Below are positions 7,079-15,095 of a DNA stretch of 22,979 nucleotides, piece by piece. Below the pieces are notes generated by a model. The model was given only the letters and a program-made list of their open reading frames with translations, had not been told where the DNA came from and did no database searches. This stretch comes from JAUJNH01 sp038253125. Its GTDB lineage: Bacteria; Actinomycetota; Acidimicrobiia; Acidimicrobiales; JAUJNH01. The position numbers were made by a program, and so were the translations under genes. Each line of letters opens with the position of its first letter. The first letter of the stretch is position 1. The stretch is from positions 1 through 22,979 of the forward strand of contig JBBSHM010000039.1 in the NCBI GenBank assembly GCA_038253125.1, written 5' to 3'.

Positions 7079-8365
7079 ATGACCGCAACGACGAGCGAGG
7101 TCACACCGGTCCGCACCCTGCTCAACAAAGTCCCCGAGGTCACGATCTGGTTCTGGGTCATCAAGATCCTGTGCACCACGGTCGGTGAGAGCTTCGCCGA
7201 CTGGATCAACACCTCGCTCGGTGTCGGTCTCGAGAAGACGTCGCTGATCTTCACCGTTGTTCTTGGCGCCGCCCTCTTCTGGCAGATGCGGCTGCGTCGG
7301 TACGTACCGTTCGCCTACTGGTCCACCGTCGTCGTGCTCAGCGTCACCGGAACGCTCTACACCGACATCTTGACCGACGACCTGAACGTCCCGCTTGCCG
7401 CCAGCACCGGTGTCTTTTCCGTTGTCCTGGCCGCGGTGTTCGGCGTGTGGTACGCCAGAGAACGAACGCTGTCGATCCACAGCATCCTGACGCGGCCACG
7501 AGAGTCTTTCTACTGGCTCGCCATCCTCGTCACCTTCGCGCTGGGAACAGCCTCTGGTGACTGGACCCTTCAGCTCACCGGGTGGGCGCCCGGGGTGGCG
7601 GTGCTACTCCCGACCGCCTTGATAGCTGCAGTCCTGATCGGGTGGCGGCTGGGCGCCAACCCGGTGCTGTCGTTTTGGCTCGCGTACATCCTGACCCGAC
7701 CGCTAGGCGCAAACCTGGGCGACTGGTTGGCGTTGCCGAAAGCGGACGGCGGCCTCAACATCGGGACCGCAGGGACCAGCGTCATCTTCCTGGTCGCGAT
7801 CCTCGGCACGGTCGCTTATCTCTCCGTCTCCCGTCGAGACGTGACCGAGCAGCACCAGGAGCACCAGACCGCGCTGGGGCGCCCTGGCCGGGAACGCGGC
7901 ATGCTTGCCTACTTCGCTCTCGTCGTCGTCATCACCGCCGGCGTGCTCGCTAGGGCCAACGCACAGCCTCACGCCGCAGCGTCCGCGGACGAGACCGCAG
8001 CACCCAACACACAAGCCAATACTCCAGAGGCCAATGCTCCAGGAACCGATGGTCCTGCCCCGAAGCTCACACCTCAGCAGACGACGCAGCACTTCCCGCC
8101 AGCGGAGATCGCCAAGTTCCGAACCATTGCCCAGGACACCCTCACCAAGGTGCAGGCTGGGAACCAGACGGCGGCCACCAACAGGGTCAAGGACCTCGAG
8201 ACGACATGGGACGCCGACCTGCCCAAGCTTCAACCCCTCGACCAGACCGCCTGGACCCTTCTCGATGGAAAGATCGACGCGGTGCTGAAGGCACTGCGCG
8301 CCAAGGCCCCGAACCCGAACGCCGAACAGGACGCTCTCAACGCGCTGCTCCAGACGCTGGCCTGA
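7079..8365 (+). CDS. COG4705-like membrane protein with four G-x4-D repeats and a C-terminal domain
   Basis: This is a multi-pass membrane protein of the uncharacterised COG4705 type. The ATG at 7079 has AAGGAG four bases upstream and yields 428 residues. Four related modules each carry a G-x4-D motif: TTVGESFADW (around 33-42), SVTGTLYTDI (88-97), FALGTASGDW (153-162) and RPLGANLGDW (207-216). Each is set among hydrophobic helices, which suggests internal duplication and a conserved polar site in the membrane. A last helix at about 276-291 leads into a linker rich in Ala, Pro and Asn, and then a helical domain (about 335-428) with KDLETTWDADLPKL, predicted to lie outside the membrane. The divergent regulator/kinase pair is its likely controller. 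No substrate can be assigned. Confidence 0.85.
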   Translation: MTATTSEVTPVRTLLNKVPEVTIWFWVIKILCTTVGESFADWINTSLGVGLEKTSLIFTVVLGAALFWQMRLRRYVPFAYWSTVVVLSVTGTLYTDILTDDLNVPLAASTGVFSVVLAAVFGVWYARERTLSIHSILTRPRESFYWLAILVTFALGTASGDWTLQLTGWAPGVAVLLPTALIAAVLIGWRLGANPVLSFWLAYILTRPLGANLGDWLALPKADGGLNIGTAGTSVIFLVAILGTVAYLSVSRRDVTEQHQEHQTALGRPGRERGMLAYFALVVVITAGVLARANAQPHAAASADETAAPNTQANTPEANAPGTDGPAPKLTPQQTTQHFPPAEIAKFRTIAQDTLTKVQAGNQTAATNRVKDLETTWDADLPKLQPLDQTAWTLLDGKIDAVLKALRAKAPNPNAEQDALNALLQTLA

Positions 8366-8531
8366 GTACCCGGCAGGCTGTCCCGTCTCGGCCCCCGCTC
8401 AGCGGGCGAAGGCTCGATACCGGAATCGGGTAGATCACAGCGTTCGAGGAAGGTCTCCGGAACAGCGAACCGCCCGTTCCGTCGTGGTCTCGACCCGGCT
8501 ACGCCAAGGGGTAGCCGCGCCTGCGGACTTC

Positions 8532-9218
8532 TCAGTTCAGGATGTTCACGGCACGGGACCCGACGATGGCAATGGTGGCGAGGGACACCAGGGACTGGGC
8601 CCCCATGAGCATCTTCACCCGACGGGTGAGAGGCATCGTATCAGTGGGGCTGAAGGCCATGCCATTGGTGAGCGATACATAGAGGTAGTCGACGAACGTC
8701 GGTGACCAATCCGGCTCGGCCAGCTCGGGGTTGGCCATCTGGGGGAAGAACAGGTCGGGTTTCGGCTGGTTGGGATGGCAACGGGCGACCGGTCCGCCCC
8801 GATCGACCTGCCAGTACCACAGAGCAAAGACGATCAGGCTGGTCACCCAGATGCCGATGGCGGCGAGGATGAGCTGCTTGCCACTTGACTTGCTGCCGTT
8901 GAGTAGCGAGTGGATCAGCAGCCCCAAAGAGGCGATGTTGGCGGCGTTGACCAGGGCGATGCTGGCCACCGAAACTCGACGCCAGGCCTGCGAGCGAAGA
9001 GCCGGCGCGGCGGCCCGATTGGCGAGCATCAGCGGGCCCAGCAGGGCGATCTCCAAGGTGGGGAGCAGCCAGTTCGGACCGACAGTGAGGCGTTCGGGCA
9101 GGATGCCCTGTAGGGCGGCAGCGGCCAGGACAGCGAGAGCCGCCTCCCAACGTGTTTCGGCTCGCGGGACCACGGCCCCCGAGGAAAGCCGGATCAGATC
9201 CTGCTCTGGCCGCTTCAC
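8532..9218 (-). CDS. DUF1345-like membrane protein
   Basis: This is a membrane protein of 228 residues whose C-terminal part (FVDYLYVSLTNGMAFSPTDT, then MPLTRRVKMLM and ARAVNIL-like SRAVNIL) resembles the DUF1345 family. That family has no firm function, though the pattern recalls the pore end of small channels. Hydrophobic segments lie at about 26-40, 50-68, 83-105, 115-137 and 203-225. The GTG at 9218 overlaps the stop of the upstream beta-helix gene as GTGA, which fixes the start; another in-frame GTG lies five codons upstream. The pairing with a presumed exported beta-helix protein suggests a shared envelope role, but this is inference. It converges with the COG4705-like gene across 166 bases in which I see only weak hairpins. 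Confidence 0.8.
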   Translation of the reverse strand: MKRPEQDLIRLSSGAVVPRAETRWEAALAVLAAAALQGILPERLTVGPNWLLPTLEIALLGPLMLANRAAAPALRSQAWRRVSVASIALVNAANIASLGLLIHSLLNGSKSSGKQLILAAIGIWVTSLIVFALWYWQVDRGGPVARCHPNQPKPDLFFPQMANPELAEPDWSPTFVDYLYVSLTNGMAFSPTDTMPLTRRVKMLMGAQSLVSLATIAIVGSRAVNILN

Positions 9219-10678
9219 CCACCCGGCCCCCACCGGGCCAACAGTAGGCAGCCCAGGACGGGTCCGCAGCTCGGGTGTGCGGATGGCCGACCCGGGCTGA
9301 TCACCTTGCCCGTCCCCCCGTTGGCCTTCACGCACCGCTGGTTCACCGTGCCGAACTGGTTGGCCAGCCAGACATTGTCGGCGCACCCGGAGTTGAGGTC
9401 GGCACCGTCGGCCCCCGTCCACACCACGTACGGGTCCTGGGCGTTGAGCTGTGCGATGAGGGCCTTGTCCCGTCCGTTGCCGTGGGCCTCGTTCCCGGCC
9501 ACGGTGGTCTTGACCGTGCCCTCGCCCAGGCTGATGCCGTCGAGGAGGTTGTCGTTGGCCACGTTCCGGACGATCGTGTTCCCGCCTGCGCCCACCTCGC
9601 CGCTGCCGGGGAAGGTACCGACGACCTCGATTCCCCCGCCGTAGTTGTTCGACGTCGTGTTGCCGGCGATGGTGTTGCCGTACGACAGCGACACCGCGGT
9701 GGTCCCCGAGTTGTGCAGGAAGATGCCCGACGAGTGGTACCCGTCGTAGGAGTTTTGGACATCCCGAGTCCTGAGGCCAGTCTGGGTGATCGAGTTGTTG
9801 AGAATCTGGTTGAAGCCGTTGTTGGCCAGCGGGAACGCCTTCGGGAAGGCGGTCACCATGACGCCGGCCAGCGCGCTCCTCTCGATCTGGTTGCTGGAGA
9901 CCACGTTCTGCTGAGCGCCCGGACCCTCGATGCGCACGCCGACGGCTTGGACCAGCCGGCCGAGAGGTCCGAGCTGGCCCACGAAACCGCCGCACACCGT
10001 GCGGTCGCCGCCCGGCGGCCGGTTCAGGAGGTCGTTGTCCCACACCCGGTTGTTCGACACCACGTTGCGCTCGGAGCGACCCACAAGGGCTACGCCGGAG
10101 TACGGCCCGTTCGCCACCACCGTGTTGTTCCGGAGCGTGTTGCCCGACGAGCCGACCACGGCGATGCCGTCACCCAGGTCGCAGGGGAGGCCCGGGTCAG
10201 GATCGGCCGGTGGGAGGGCGTTGCGGCCTGTGATCACCCGGTAGTTCACGTTGTCGACAGCCTTGACTCTGGTGACGGTGTTGTCCCCGCCCCCGTCGAT
10301 CACCACGCCAGCGTCGAAGCCCCGAACCGTGCCGTTCGTCAGCGTCACCCCCCGCACGCGGCGCAGGACCACGCCACCCTGGTCCAGCCCCGAGCCACGG
10401 GCTCCCGGGTCCCCCGCGACGGTGTGCCCGTTCAGGTCAACCGTGATGTTGCTGGCCGCGATGATGAGGCCCTTTCCACGGCACGGACCGACGTCGGCGA
10501 CGAGTTTCGTGCCGGGCACCAGCACCAGCCCCCCTTCGGTTCGTGGCAGACTGCCGGCGCGTGCAACCCGTCGCCACGCCTCCGTTCCGCCCGGGGTCAG
10601 CCACCGCGGCGCCCGGCCCGCGCCCGGCCCGCGCACGGACTGACCGACGACAGCAGTGCGGGGGGAACGACCGCGCAC
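9215..10678 (-). CDS. Right-handed parallel beta-helix repeat protein
   Basis: The protein is built of repeated short strands ending in Asn/Val pairs (for example NITVDLNGHTV, SGNTLRNNTVVANG, NVVSNNRVWDND, GNTIAGNTTSNN). This is the hallmark of parallel beta-helix (PbH1, NosD/pectate-lyase-like) folds that bind or cleave polysaccharide. Such proteins are normally exported. The start is uncertain. A GTG at 10678 gives 487 residues but an arginine-rich N-terminus that does not look like a signal peptide. An ATG at 10683 in another frame encodes a moderately hydrophobic leader, and it would join this frame if one copy of the 11-base tandem repeat at 10609-10630 were removed. Its stop overlaps the DUF1345-like start (GTGA). 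It diverges from a large membrane-protein gene. No catalytic residues can be assigned by eye. Confidence 0.8.
   Translation of the reverse strand: MRGRSPRTAVVGQSVRGPGAGRAPRWLTPGGTEAWRRVARAGSLPRTEGGLVLVPGTKLVADVGPCRGKGLIIAASNITVDLNGHTVAGDPGARGSGLDQGGVVLRRVRGVTLTNGTVRGFDAGVVIDGGGDNTVTRVKAVDNVNYRVITGRNALPPADPDPGLPCDLGDGIAVVGSSGNTLRNNTVVANGPYSGVALVGRSERNVVSNNRVWDNDLLNRPPGGDRTVCGGFVGQLGPLGRLVQAVGVRIEGPGAQQNVVSSNQIERSALAGVMVTAFPKAFPLANNGFNQILNNSITQTGLRTRDVQNSYDGYHSSGIFLHNSGTTAVSLSYGNTIAGNTTSNNYGGGIEVVGTFPGSGEVGAGGNTIVRNVANDNLLDGISLGEGTVKTTVAGNEAHGNGRDKALIAQLNAQDPYVVWTGADGADLNSGCADNVWLANQFGTVNQRCVKANGGTGKVISPGRPSAHPSCGPVLGCLLLARWGPGG
10609..10634. repeat. 11-base tandem duplication near the beta-helix start
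   Basis: The unit GCGCCCGGCCC occurs twice without mismatch (10609-10619 and 10620-10630) and continues for four more bases. Eleven bases shift the reading frame. With one copy, the ATG at 10683 reads straight into the beta-helix frame; with two copies, that ATG frame ends at a TGA 29 codons in. It may be a real slipped-strand variant or a sequencing/assembly slip in very GC-rich DNA. Confidence 0.85.
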
Positions 10679-10748
10679 GCCATGATCGGACCTGGCTCTT
10701 CCCGTCGCACTGCCGGCGGGGTCTAGACAGCGGCGGAGAGACGTAGCG

Positions 10749-12659
10749 TTGGTCGGCCGTGGTCGGCTCGAGCGGGCCGCCGCCGACGCGGGAGGGCCGG
10801 CTCGGAGGGCTCGCGCCCTCGTGCTCCTGGCCCTGGCCTGCATCACAGCAGGCGGGCTCGGCGCATCGGCAACACGCCTGCTGCCCGTGGGCCAGGCGTT
10901 CGAGCGCTCCCCACAGGTGGTCCTGGTGGTCGCCCCGAGATGGCTGCAGCTCGTGGACCTCCTCGACGGGCCGGCGATGGTGGCGGCTGCCAACGTCGAC
11001 TCGCCCGGACGGGACCCAGCTTCCGCCTGGGCGACCGTCGGGGCGGGAGCGGCGCTCGACGGTCGCCGGTCGGGCCAGCCGGGCCAGGGGCGCCTCGGCG
11101 ATGCCATCCACAACGCCGGGCTCCGCACGGCGATCGTCGCCCCTGTATCGGACCCGCCCTCTCGGCTGGCCATCGCCGACGGTGGAGGCCGCGTCGACCT
11201 GTCGGGCGTGGCCGATGGGCCGGGGGACCTCACTGACCAGGCGGGCAGGCTGCTGCGTTCCGACGCCGCCCTGGTGCTTGTCGACGCCGAGCGCCTTGAG
11301 AAGGCCGGCTTCGATGCCCTCCTCGGACGGCTGCGGGGTGACCAGGTGACGGTGCTGGTCGTCGCCGCCGGTGATCCGGCCGGGCCACCTCGCCTGGCCC
11401 CGTTCCTCGTCGTCCCGCCCGGGGCAGCGCCCGGCGGGGTCTTCTCCCCGTCGACGAAGCACGTCGGCCTCGTCGTCCTCACCGATGTGGCGCCGACCGC
11501 ACTCGACGTGCTCGGCGTCGATGTCCCGACGGGCATGACGGGCCGGGCCTTGCGTCGCGTCTCGACGGCGACGTCGGTGGCCGAGCTCGTTCGGGCTGAC
11601 GAGCGCAGCCGGCTCCGGAGCGCGGTGTGGGACCCGTCCATGGCCGTCGCCGCCCTCACGCTCGTCGTGGTGGCCGGGTGGGCCTGGCGATGGCCTGGCA
11701 CGGCGCCGACGGCCCGGGCTCTCCTCTCGCTGCTCGTCGCCGGCTGGCCGCTGGGGACGTGGCTGGCCCGGGCCGTCCCGGGACCAGCGTCGGCCTCGCC
11801 CTGGGCTGTCCTGATCGCCCTTGGGCTTGACGTGACGGCGGTGGCCCTGGCCTGGATGGCCTGTCGGGCCAGAGCACCGGCCGCCCTGGCGGTGATCCTC
11901 GGTGCCACGATCGCCCTCGTCACCCTCGACCTCGGTGTCGGTGGCCCGCTCCAGCTCTCCAGCGCGTTCGGCAGCGACTCCTCTTCGGCCGGTCGGTTCT
12001 ACGGGCTGGGCAACGGGGCCTTCGCCGCCTACGCCGGGGCCGCCGCCGTGCTCGTGGCGTCGGCCCGGCGCCGCGCCCTCTGGGTGCCGGCGCTGCTCCT
12101 GCTCGTCACGCTCGTCGACGCCCTGCCGGCCCTGGGCGACGACCTGGGCGGGGCACTCACCCTCGGCCCGGTGTTCGGGCTCACGGTGGCGGCGCTTTGG
12201 GGCGGGCTCAAGGGGCGCGTCGTCCTCGGTCTGGCCGCCGCCACCGCGCTGCTGGTCGCCGTCGCCGTCGCCATCGACCTGAGCCGACCCGCAGCAGCCC
12301 GCACCCATCTCGCCCGCTTCGTCGCCGGCTCCGGCCAGTCAGCCACCCTGCGTCGGCGGTGGGAGGTCAACGTCCACCAGTACGCGGCGCAGCCGGTGCT
12401 GATCCTCGTGGTGCTCCTGGCCCTCGCCCTGGCGGTGCTCCTGGTCGGAGGCCGTTTCGCCGGCTCGCTGCCGCTCGGATCGTCCGCCCGGATCGGGGTC
12501 GGGGCCGCCCTCGGGGTGGCCCTGGTCGGCAACGTGCTGAACGACAGCGGCGCAGTTGTGACCGCGGTCGTGGCCCTGCCCCTGATCCCCTACCTCGTCA
12601 TCCGCGCCGGTTCTGCCGTTCCTGACCGGGCCTCATCGCCGGTGCTGGCAGCCCGGTGA
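10749..12659 (+). CDS. Large membrane protein with alkaline-phosphatase-superfamily-like ectodomain
   Basis: This 636-residue protein has one N-terminal helix (about 22-40), a soluble region to about 295, and then roughly ten hydrophobic segments to the end. The soluble part ends in KHVGLVVLTDVAPTALDVLG (about 237-256) followed by VPTGMTGRAL, the pattern seen at the end of sulfatase/alkaline-phosphatase-superfamily domains. I do not see the metal-site residues clearly, so it may be degenerate. The membrane part holds conserved-looking polar motifs GRFYGLGN (415-422), GDDLGGALTL (463-472) and NDSGAVV near residue 600. The start is a TTG at 10749 with GGAGAG upstream; no ATG or GTG is better placed. 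It overlaps the mannosyltransferase gene by GTGA, suggesting a joint role in envelope glycan or lipoglycan assembly. The molecular function is unknown. Confidence 0.78.
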   Translation: MVGRGRLERAAADAGGPARRARALVLLALACITAGGLGASATRLLPVGQAFERSPQVVLVVAPRWLQLVDLLDGPAMVAAANVDSPGRDPASAWATVGAGAALDGRRSGQPGQGRLGDAIHNAGLRTAIVAPVSDPPSRLAIADGGGRVDLSGVADGPGDLTDQAGRLLRSDAALVLVDAERLEKAGFDALLGRLRGDQVTVLVVAAGDPAGPPRLAPFLVVPPGAAPGGVFSPSTKHVGLVVLTDVAPTALDVLGVDVPTGMTGRALRRVSTATSVAELVRADERSRLRSAVWDPSMAVAALTLVVVAGWAWRWPGTAPTARALLSLLVAGWPLGTWLARAVPGPASASPWAVLIALGLDVTAVALAWMACRARAPAALAVILGATIALVTLDLGVGGPLQLSSAFGSDSSSAGRFYGLGNGAFAAYAGAAAVLVASARRRALWVPALLLLVTLVDALPALGDDLGGALTLGPVFGLTVAALWGGLKGRVVLGLAAATALLVAVAVAIDLSRPAAARTHLARFVAGSGQSATLRRRWEVNVHQYAAQPVLILVVLLALALAVLLVGGRFAGSLPLGSSARIGVGAALGVALVGNVLNDSGAVVTAVVALPLIPYLVIRAGSAVPDRASSPVLAAR

Positions 12660-14131
12660 AACCCCCGCAGGCCCGTGTCGCCCGCCTCCGCGGGCCGGCG
12701 CTCCTGGGCCTGGTCGGCTCGTGTCTTCTGGCCGTCGGAGGCCTCGCCGTCGGGGCCCTTCCCGGCGCCGACCACAACGACCCATGGCCCGTTGCCGCCG
12801 CCCTCCGACTTCCCGATCTCCCGCCCTTCGGAGCGCTCCCGTCCCTGCTCGCCTTCTACGGCGGGCTGACCCTCCTGGTTCGGGCGCTCCTCGAGCTGCG
12901 GGTGGTCCGGCCGACGGCCAGAGAGGCGCTGGTCGTGGTCGCGCTGTGGTGGGCCCCACTGCTCCTCGCCCCGCCGCTCGCCTCACTCGACGCCTACGCC
13001 TACGTCGCCCAGGGGGAGGTGGCCCATCGGGGCGCCGACCCCTACACCGTGGCACCATCATCACTCCCGAGCGGACCGGTGCGTGACTCGGTGGACAGAC
13101 GGTGGGTGGACGACGGATCACCCTATGGACCGCTGGCCGTGACGGCGGGCCGCCTGGCGGCGTCAGTCCCCGGCCCCCAGCCGGTCGTCGGGGTGCTGGC
13201 GTTGCGGGCGATGGCGGTTGCCTCGCTGGCCCTGGCCTGCGCCCTGGCCGGCCTCCTCGCCGGCCGCCTGCGCAAACCTGCGGGTGACGCCGTCGCCCTG
13301 CTCGGGGGCAACCCCCTGACGCTCCTTCACGTCGTCGGAGGCGTTCATTACGAGGCGGCGATGCTGGCCCTGCTCCTGGCCGCCCTCCTCAGCGCCCGAG
13401 CCCGTCGACCGGTCCTCGCCGCCGCGCTCATCGGGCTCGCCGCCGCGGTGAAGGCCCCCGCCCTGCTGGCCCTGCCCTTCGTCGCCATCCCGCCCGCCGG
13501 CTCGCTCGTCGGCACCGGGCGGCGCCTCGGCTGGATCCCCGGCGCCGCTCGCGCCGCCGCCGTCTCCGCCGCCTCGCTGCTCGCGGTCACCGCCGTGCTC
13601 GGGCTCAACCTGAGCTGGTTGCGCAACCTCGGGGCGGGGACCCGCGTCCCCTCGTTCCTCGCCCCCACCACCTGGCTCACCGCCATCCTGCGGCTCGTCG
13701 GCCTGTCGCCGGCCGGTGCTCAGACCCTGGCCATGGCCGTCGGCGTCACCTCCGCCCTCGTCACCCTCACGGTCCTGCACCGCCGCCCCGGCCGCGAGCC
13801 CCGGGAGCGGCGCCTCGGCCTCGCCCTGGTGGCTGTCCCCGTGCTGGCACCCGTCCTCCAGCCCTGGTACCTGCTGTGGGGTCTCGGGGTGCTGGCCAGC
13901 ACCGAAGCCGGCCGGCGGAACCGGCGGGTGCTCACAGGCTCGATCGTCATGGCCTTCCTCACCCACCCCGGCGGCCGAGGCCACCTCACCACCGCCGGCC
14001 CCGTCGGGCTGGCCCTCGGGCTGGCCGTCATCTTCCTGCTCGCCGTGCCGTGGTGGAGGCTGACCCAGAGCATCTGGGTTAAGCGAGCCCCCCCGTTCGT
14101 CCCCGAAGGCGCACCCGACCTCGTCGAGTGA
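12656..14131 (+). CDS. MptB-like polyprenol-phosphomannose-dependent mannosyltransferase
   Basis: This is a polytopic GT-C glycosyltransferase that would use a lipid-linked sugar, in characterised relatives polyprenol-phosphomannose, to extend alpha-1,6-mannan in the cell envelope. The first extracytoplasmic loop carries the GT-C aspartate in LDAYAYVAQGE (Asp112), followed by GADPY at 126-130 and DDGSPYGPLAV at about 152-162, the signature of the MptA/MptB (GT87-related) group. A further landmark is PWYLLWGLGVL in the C-terminal half. With 491 residues and about a dozen hydrophobic segments it has the expected size. The GTG start overlaps the stop of the preceding membrane-protein gene (GTGA). 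The exact sugar and acceptor cannot be read from sequence. Confidence 0.85.
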   Translation: MKPPQARVARLRGPALLGLVGSCLLAVGGLAVGALPGADHNDPWPVAAALRLPDLPPFGALPSLLAFYGGLTLLVRALLELRVVRPTAREALVVVALWWAPLLLAPPLASLDAYAYVAQGEVAHRGADPYTVAPSSLPSGPVRDSVDRRWVDDGSPYGPLAVTAGRLAASVPGPQPVVGVLALRAMAVASLALACALAGLLAGRLRKPAGDAVALLGGNPLTLLHVVGGVHYEAAMLALLLAALLSARARRPVLAAALIGLAAAVKAPALLALPFVAIPPAGSLVGTGRRLGWIPGAARAAAVSAASLLAVTAVLGLNLSWLRNLGAGTRVPSFLAPTTWLTAILRLVGLSPAGAQTLAMAVGVTSALVTLTVLHRRPGREPRERRLGLALVAVPVLAPVLQPWYLLWGLGVLASTEAGRRNRRVLTGSIVMAFLTHPGGRGHLTTAGPVGLALGLAVIFLLAVPWWRLTQSIWVKRAPPFVPEGAPDLVE

Positions 14132-14193
14132 TGTGCCCTTCGGCCAGGACCACCGATCCCTCGGCGCTGCCGACCCTAGAAGGACTAGTGTTT

Positions 14194-14718
14194 CTACGGC
14201 AGCGACACGTACTGGGCCAGGAACTGGCGGGCGGCAGGGGTGTCGAGGCGGTAGGTGACGTTGGTGGCCTTGCAGTAGGTGTCGCCGGTGGAGGTGAGGC
14301 CGGCGATGACCCTGGTCTCGTCGGCGCCGGCCCCGAGGAAGTTCGGGCCGCCGGAGTCTCCGTTGCAGGTGCCGCCGTCGTCGAGGGCGGCGTTCTGGGA
14401 GAGGTGGAGCTGGTCGGGGCCGAGGGAGTTGAACGAGCCGACGGCGTAGGCGCGGGCCTGGCCCCGGATGGGCGTCGGGCTGCCGCCGCCGCTGGTGAAG
14501 CCCAGAGTGCCGTAGCCGACGGAGGTGAAGCGGGTGGACTGGGTCAGCGTGCCGGCGGCCTTCATTCGGTCGAGCAGCCCGGCCTCGGGAAGCCTGGGGA
14601 GCTTGGGGGTGTCGACCTTGATCGGGTGGTCAAGCACGATGACGGCGACGTCGTTCTGGTACTGCTGCGCCGGGTCGTAGGCGGGGTGGGCCTGGAAAGT
14701 GCCGGCGTAGCGCTCGCC
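14194..14718 (-). pseudogene. Trypsin-like (S1) serine protease fragment lacking the His region
   Basis: This frame encodes the C-terminal two-thirds of an S1-family protease. The catalytic Asp is in QNDVAVIVLD and the nucleophile Ser in CNGDSGGPNFLG, and paired cysteines surround the Ser loop. The frame opens after a TGA at 14719-14721, and the first residues (GERYAGTFQAHPAYD) are already mid-domain. The segment with the catalytic His (usually TAAHC) and any signal peptide are absent from all three minus frames upstream that I read. The only start codon inside, GTG at 14637, would drop the Asp as well. The gene therefore looks 5'-truncated and inactive. It converges with the mannosyltransferase gene and borders a decayed stretch. 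Confidence 0.75.
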
Positions 14719-14721
14719 TCA

Positions 14722-15095
14722 GCACCGGCCTCCCCGCCGATTGAACCCTCGCACCAGCAGGCTTGCTTGCCGTCACCCAGATGGCCATGGGAGTCCCCTC
14801 TGTCGCAGGGATGGAGGCGAGCGGACACGTGCCCGTGCTCCGGGAGCTTGCCGATTCGAGGGGGACCCGCCGGTCGAAGACTACCGCCAGCGACCCCGCC
14901 CGGCAAGCCTGTCGATCAGCCTGCGGTCGGCGATAAAGCCGCCGAAGGGGATGACGGCGCAGAGGAGGGTGCGGCCGAGCCGCCACCTCTCGTCGGCGGC
15001 CCCGAGTGCGGATCTCCTCGTCTGTGACCTGCCGCGGTTGCGGTCGAGCACGCGGTCTGGTTGGCGGCGCGCCCCGGCGGCCGGCACCAGCTGGC
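14722..15095. other. Gene-free stretch between protease fragment and glycosyltransferase
   Basis: About 370 bases hold no intact gene on either strand. The open frames present are arginine- and proline-rich chance frames. The only recognisable part is a short DUF3817-like tail on minus at 14881-15000. A GGTTCAATC stretch near 14745 on minus recalls a tRNA T-loop, but no stem or acceptor arm can be folded around it. The stretch reads as debris from at least two partly deleted genes. Confidence 0.5.
14881..15000 (-). pseudogene. C-terminal tail of a DUF3817-type membrane protein
   Basis: The last 39 codons before a TAG read AADERWRLGRTLLCAVIPFG and continue GFIADRRLIDRLAGRG. This matches the pattern of the last helix and basic tail of DUF3817 membrane proteins (GRT-x-L-x-A then PF-x2-F-x-A-x-RR). 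Upstream in this frame the sequence turns into arginine-rich noise with no helices and no credible start. The rest of the small protein, about 60 residues, appears to be gone. The match rests on a short segment, so this is a tentative call. Confidence 0.4.

Noticed and set aside
8394..8406. CCCGC-TCA-GCGGG hairpin after the COG4705-like gene
   Set aside because: The stem is five pairs with no following T-run; such hairpins are frequent by chance at this GC content.
10679..11923. Upstream extension of the beta-helix frame to about 900 residues
   Set aside because: It is antisense to the large membrane-protein gene, is Arg/Ser/Pro/Thr-rich and has no beta-helix repeats.
14161..14173. TCGGC-GCT-GCCGA hairpin between the convergent mannosyltransferase gene and protease fragment
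   Set aside because: Five-pair stem without a T-run; not distinguishable from background.
14730..14760. tRNA-like T-loop sequence GGTTCAATC on minus
   Set aside because: Flanking bases do not pair into a T-stem, and no anticodon or acceptor stem can be drawn around it.
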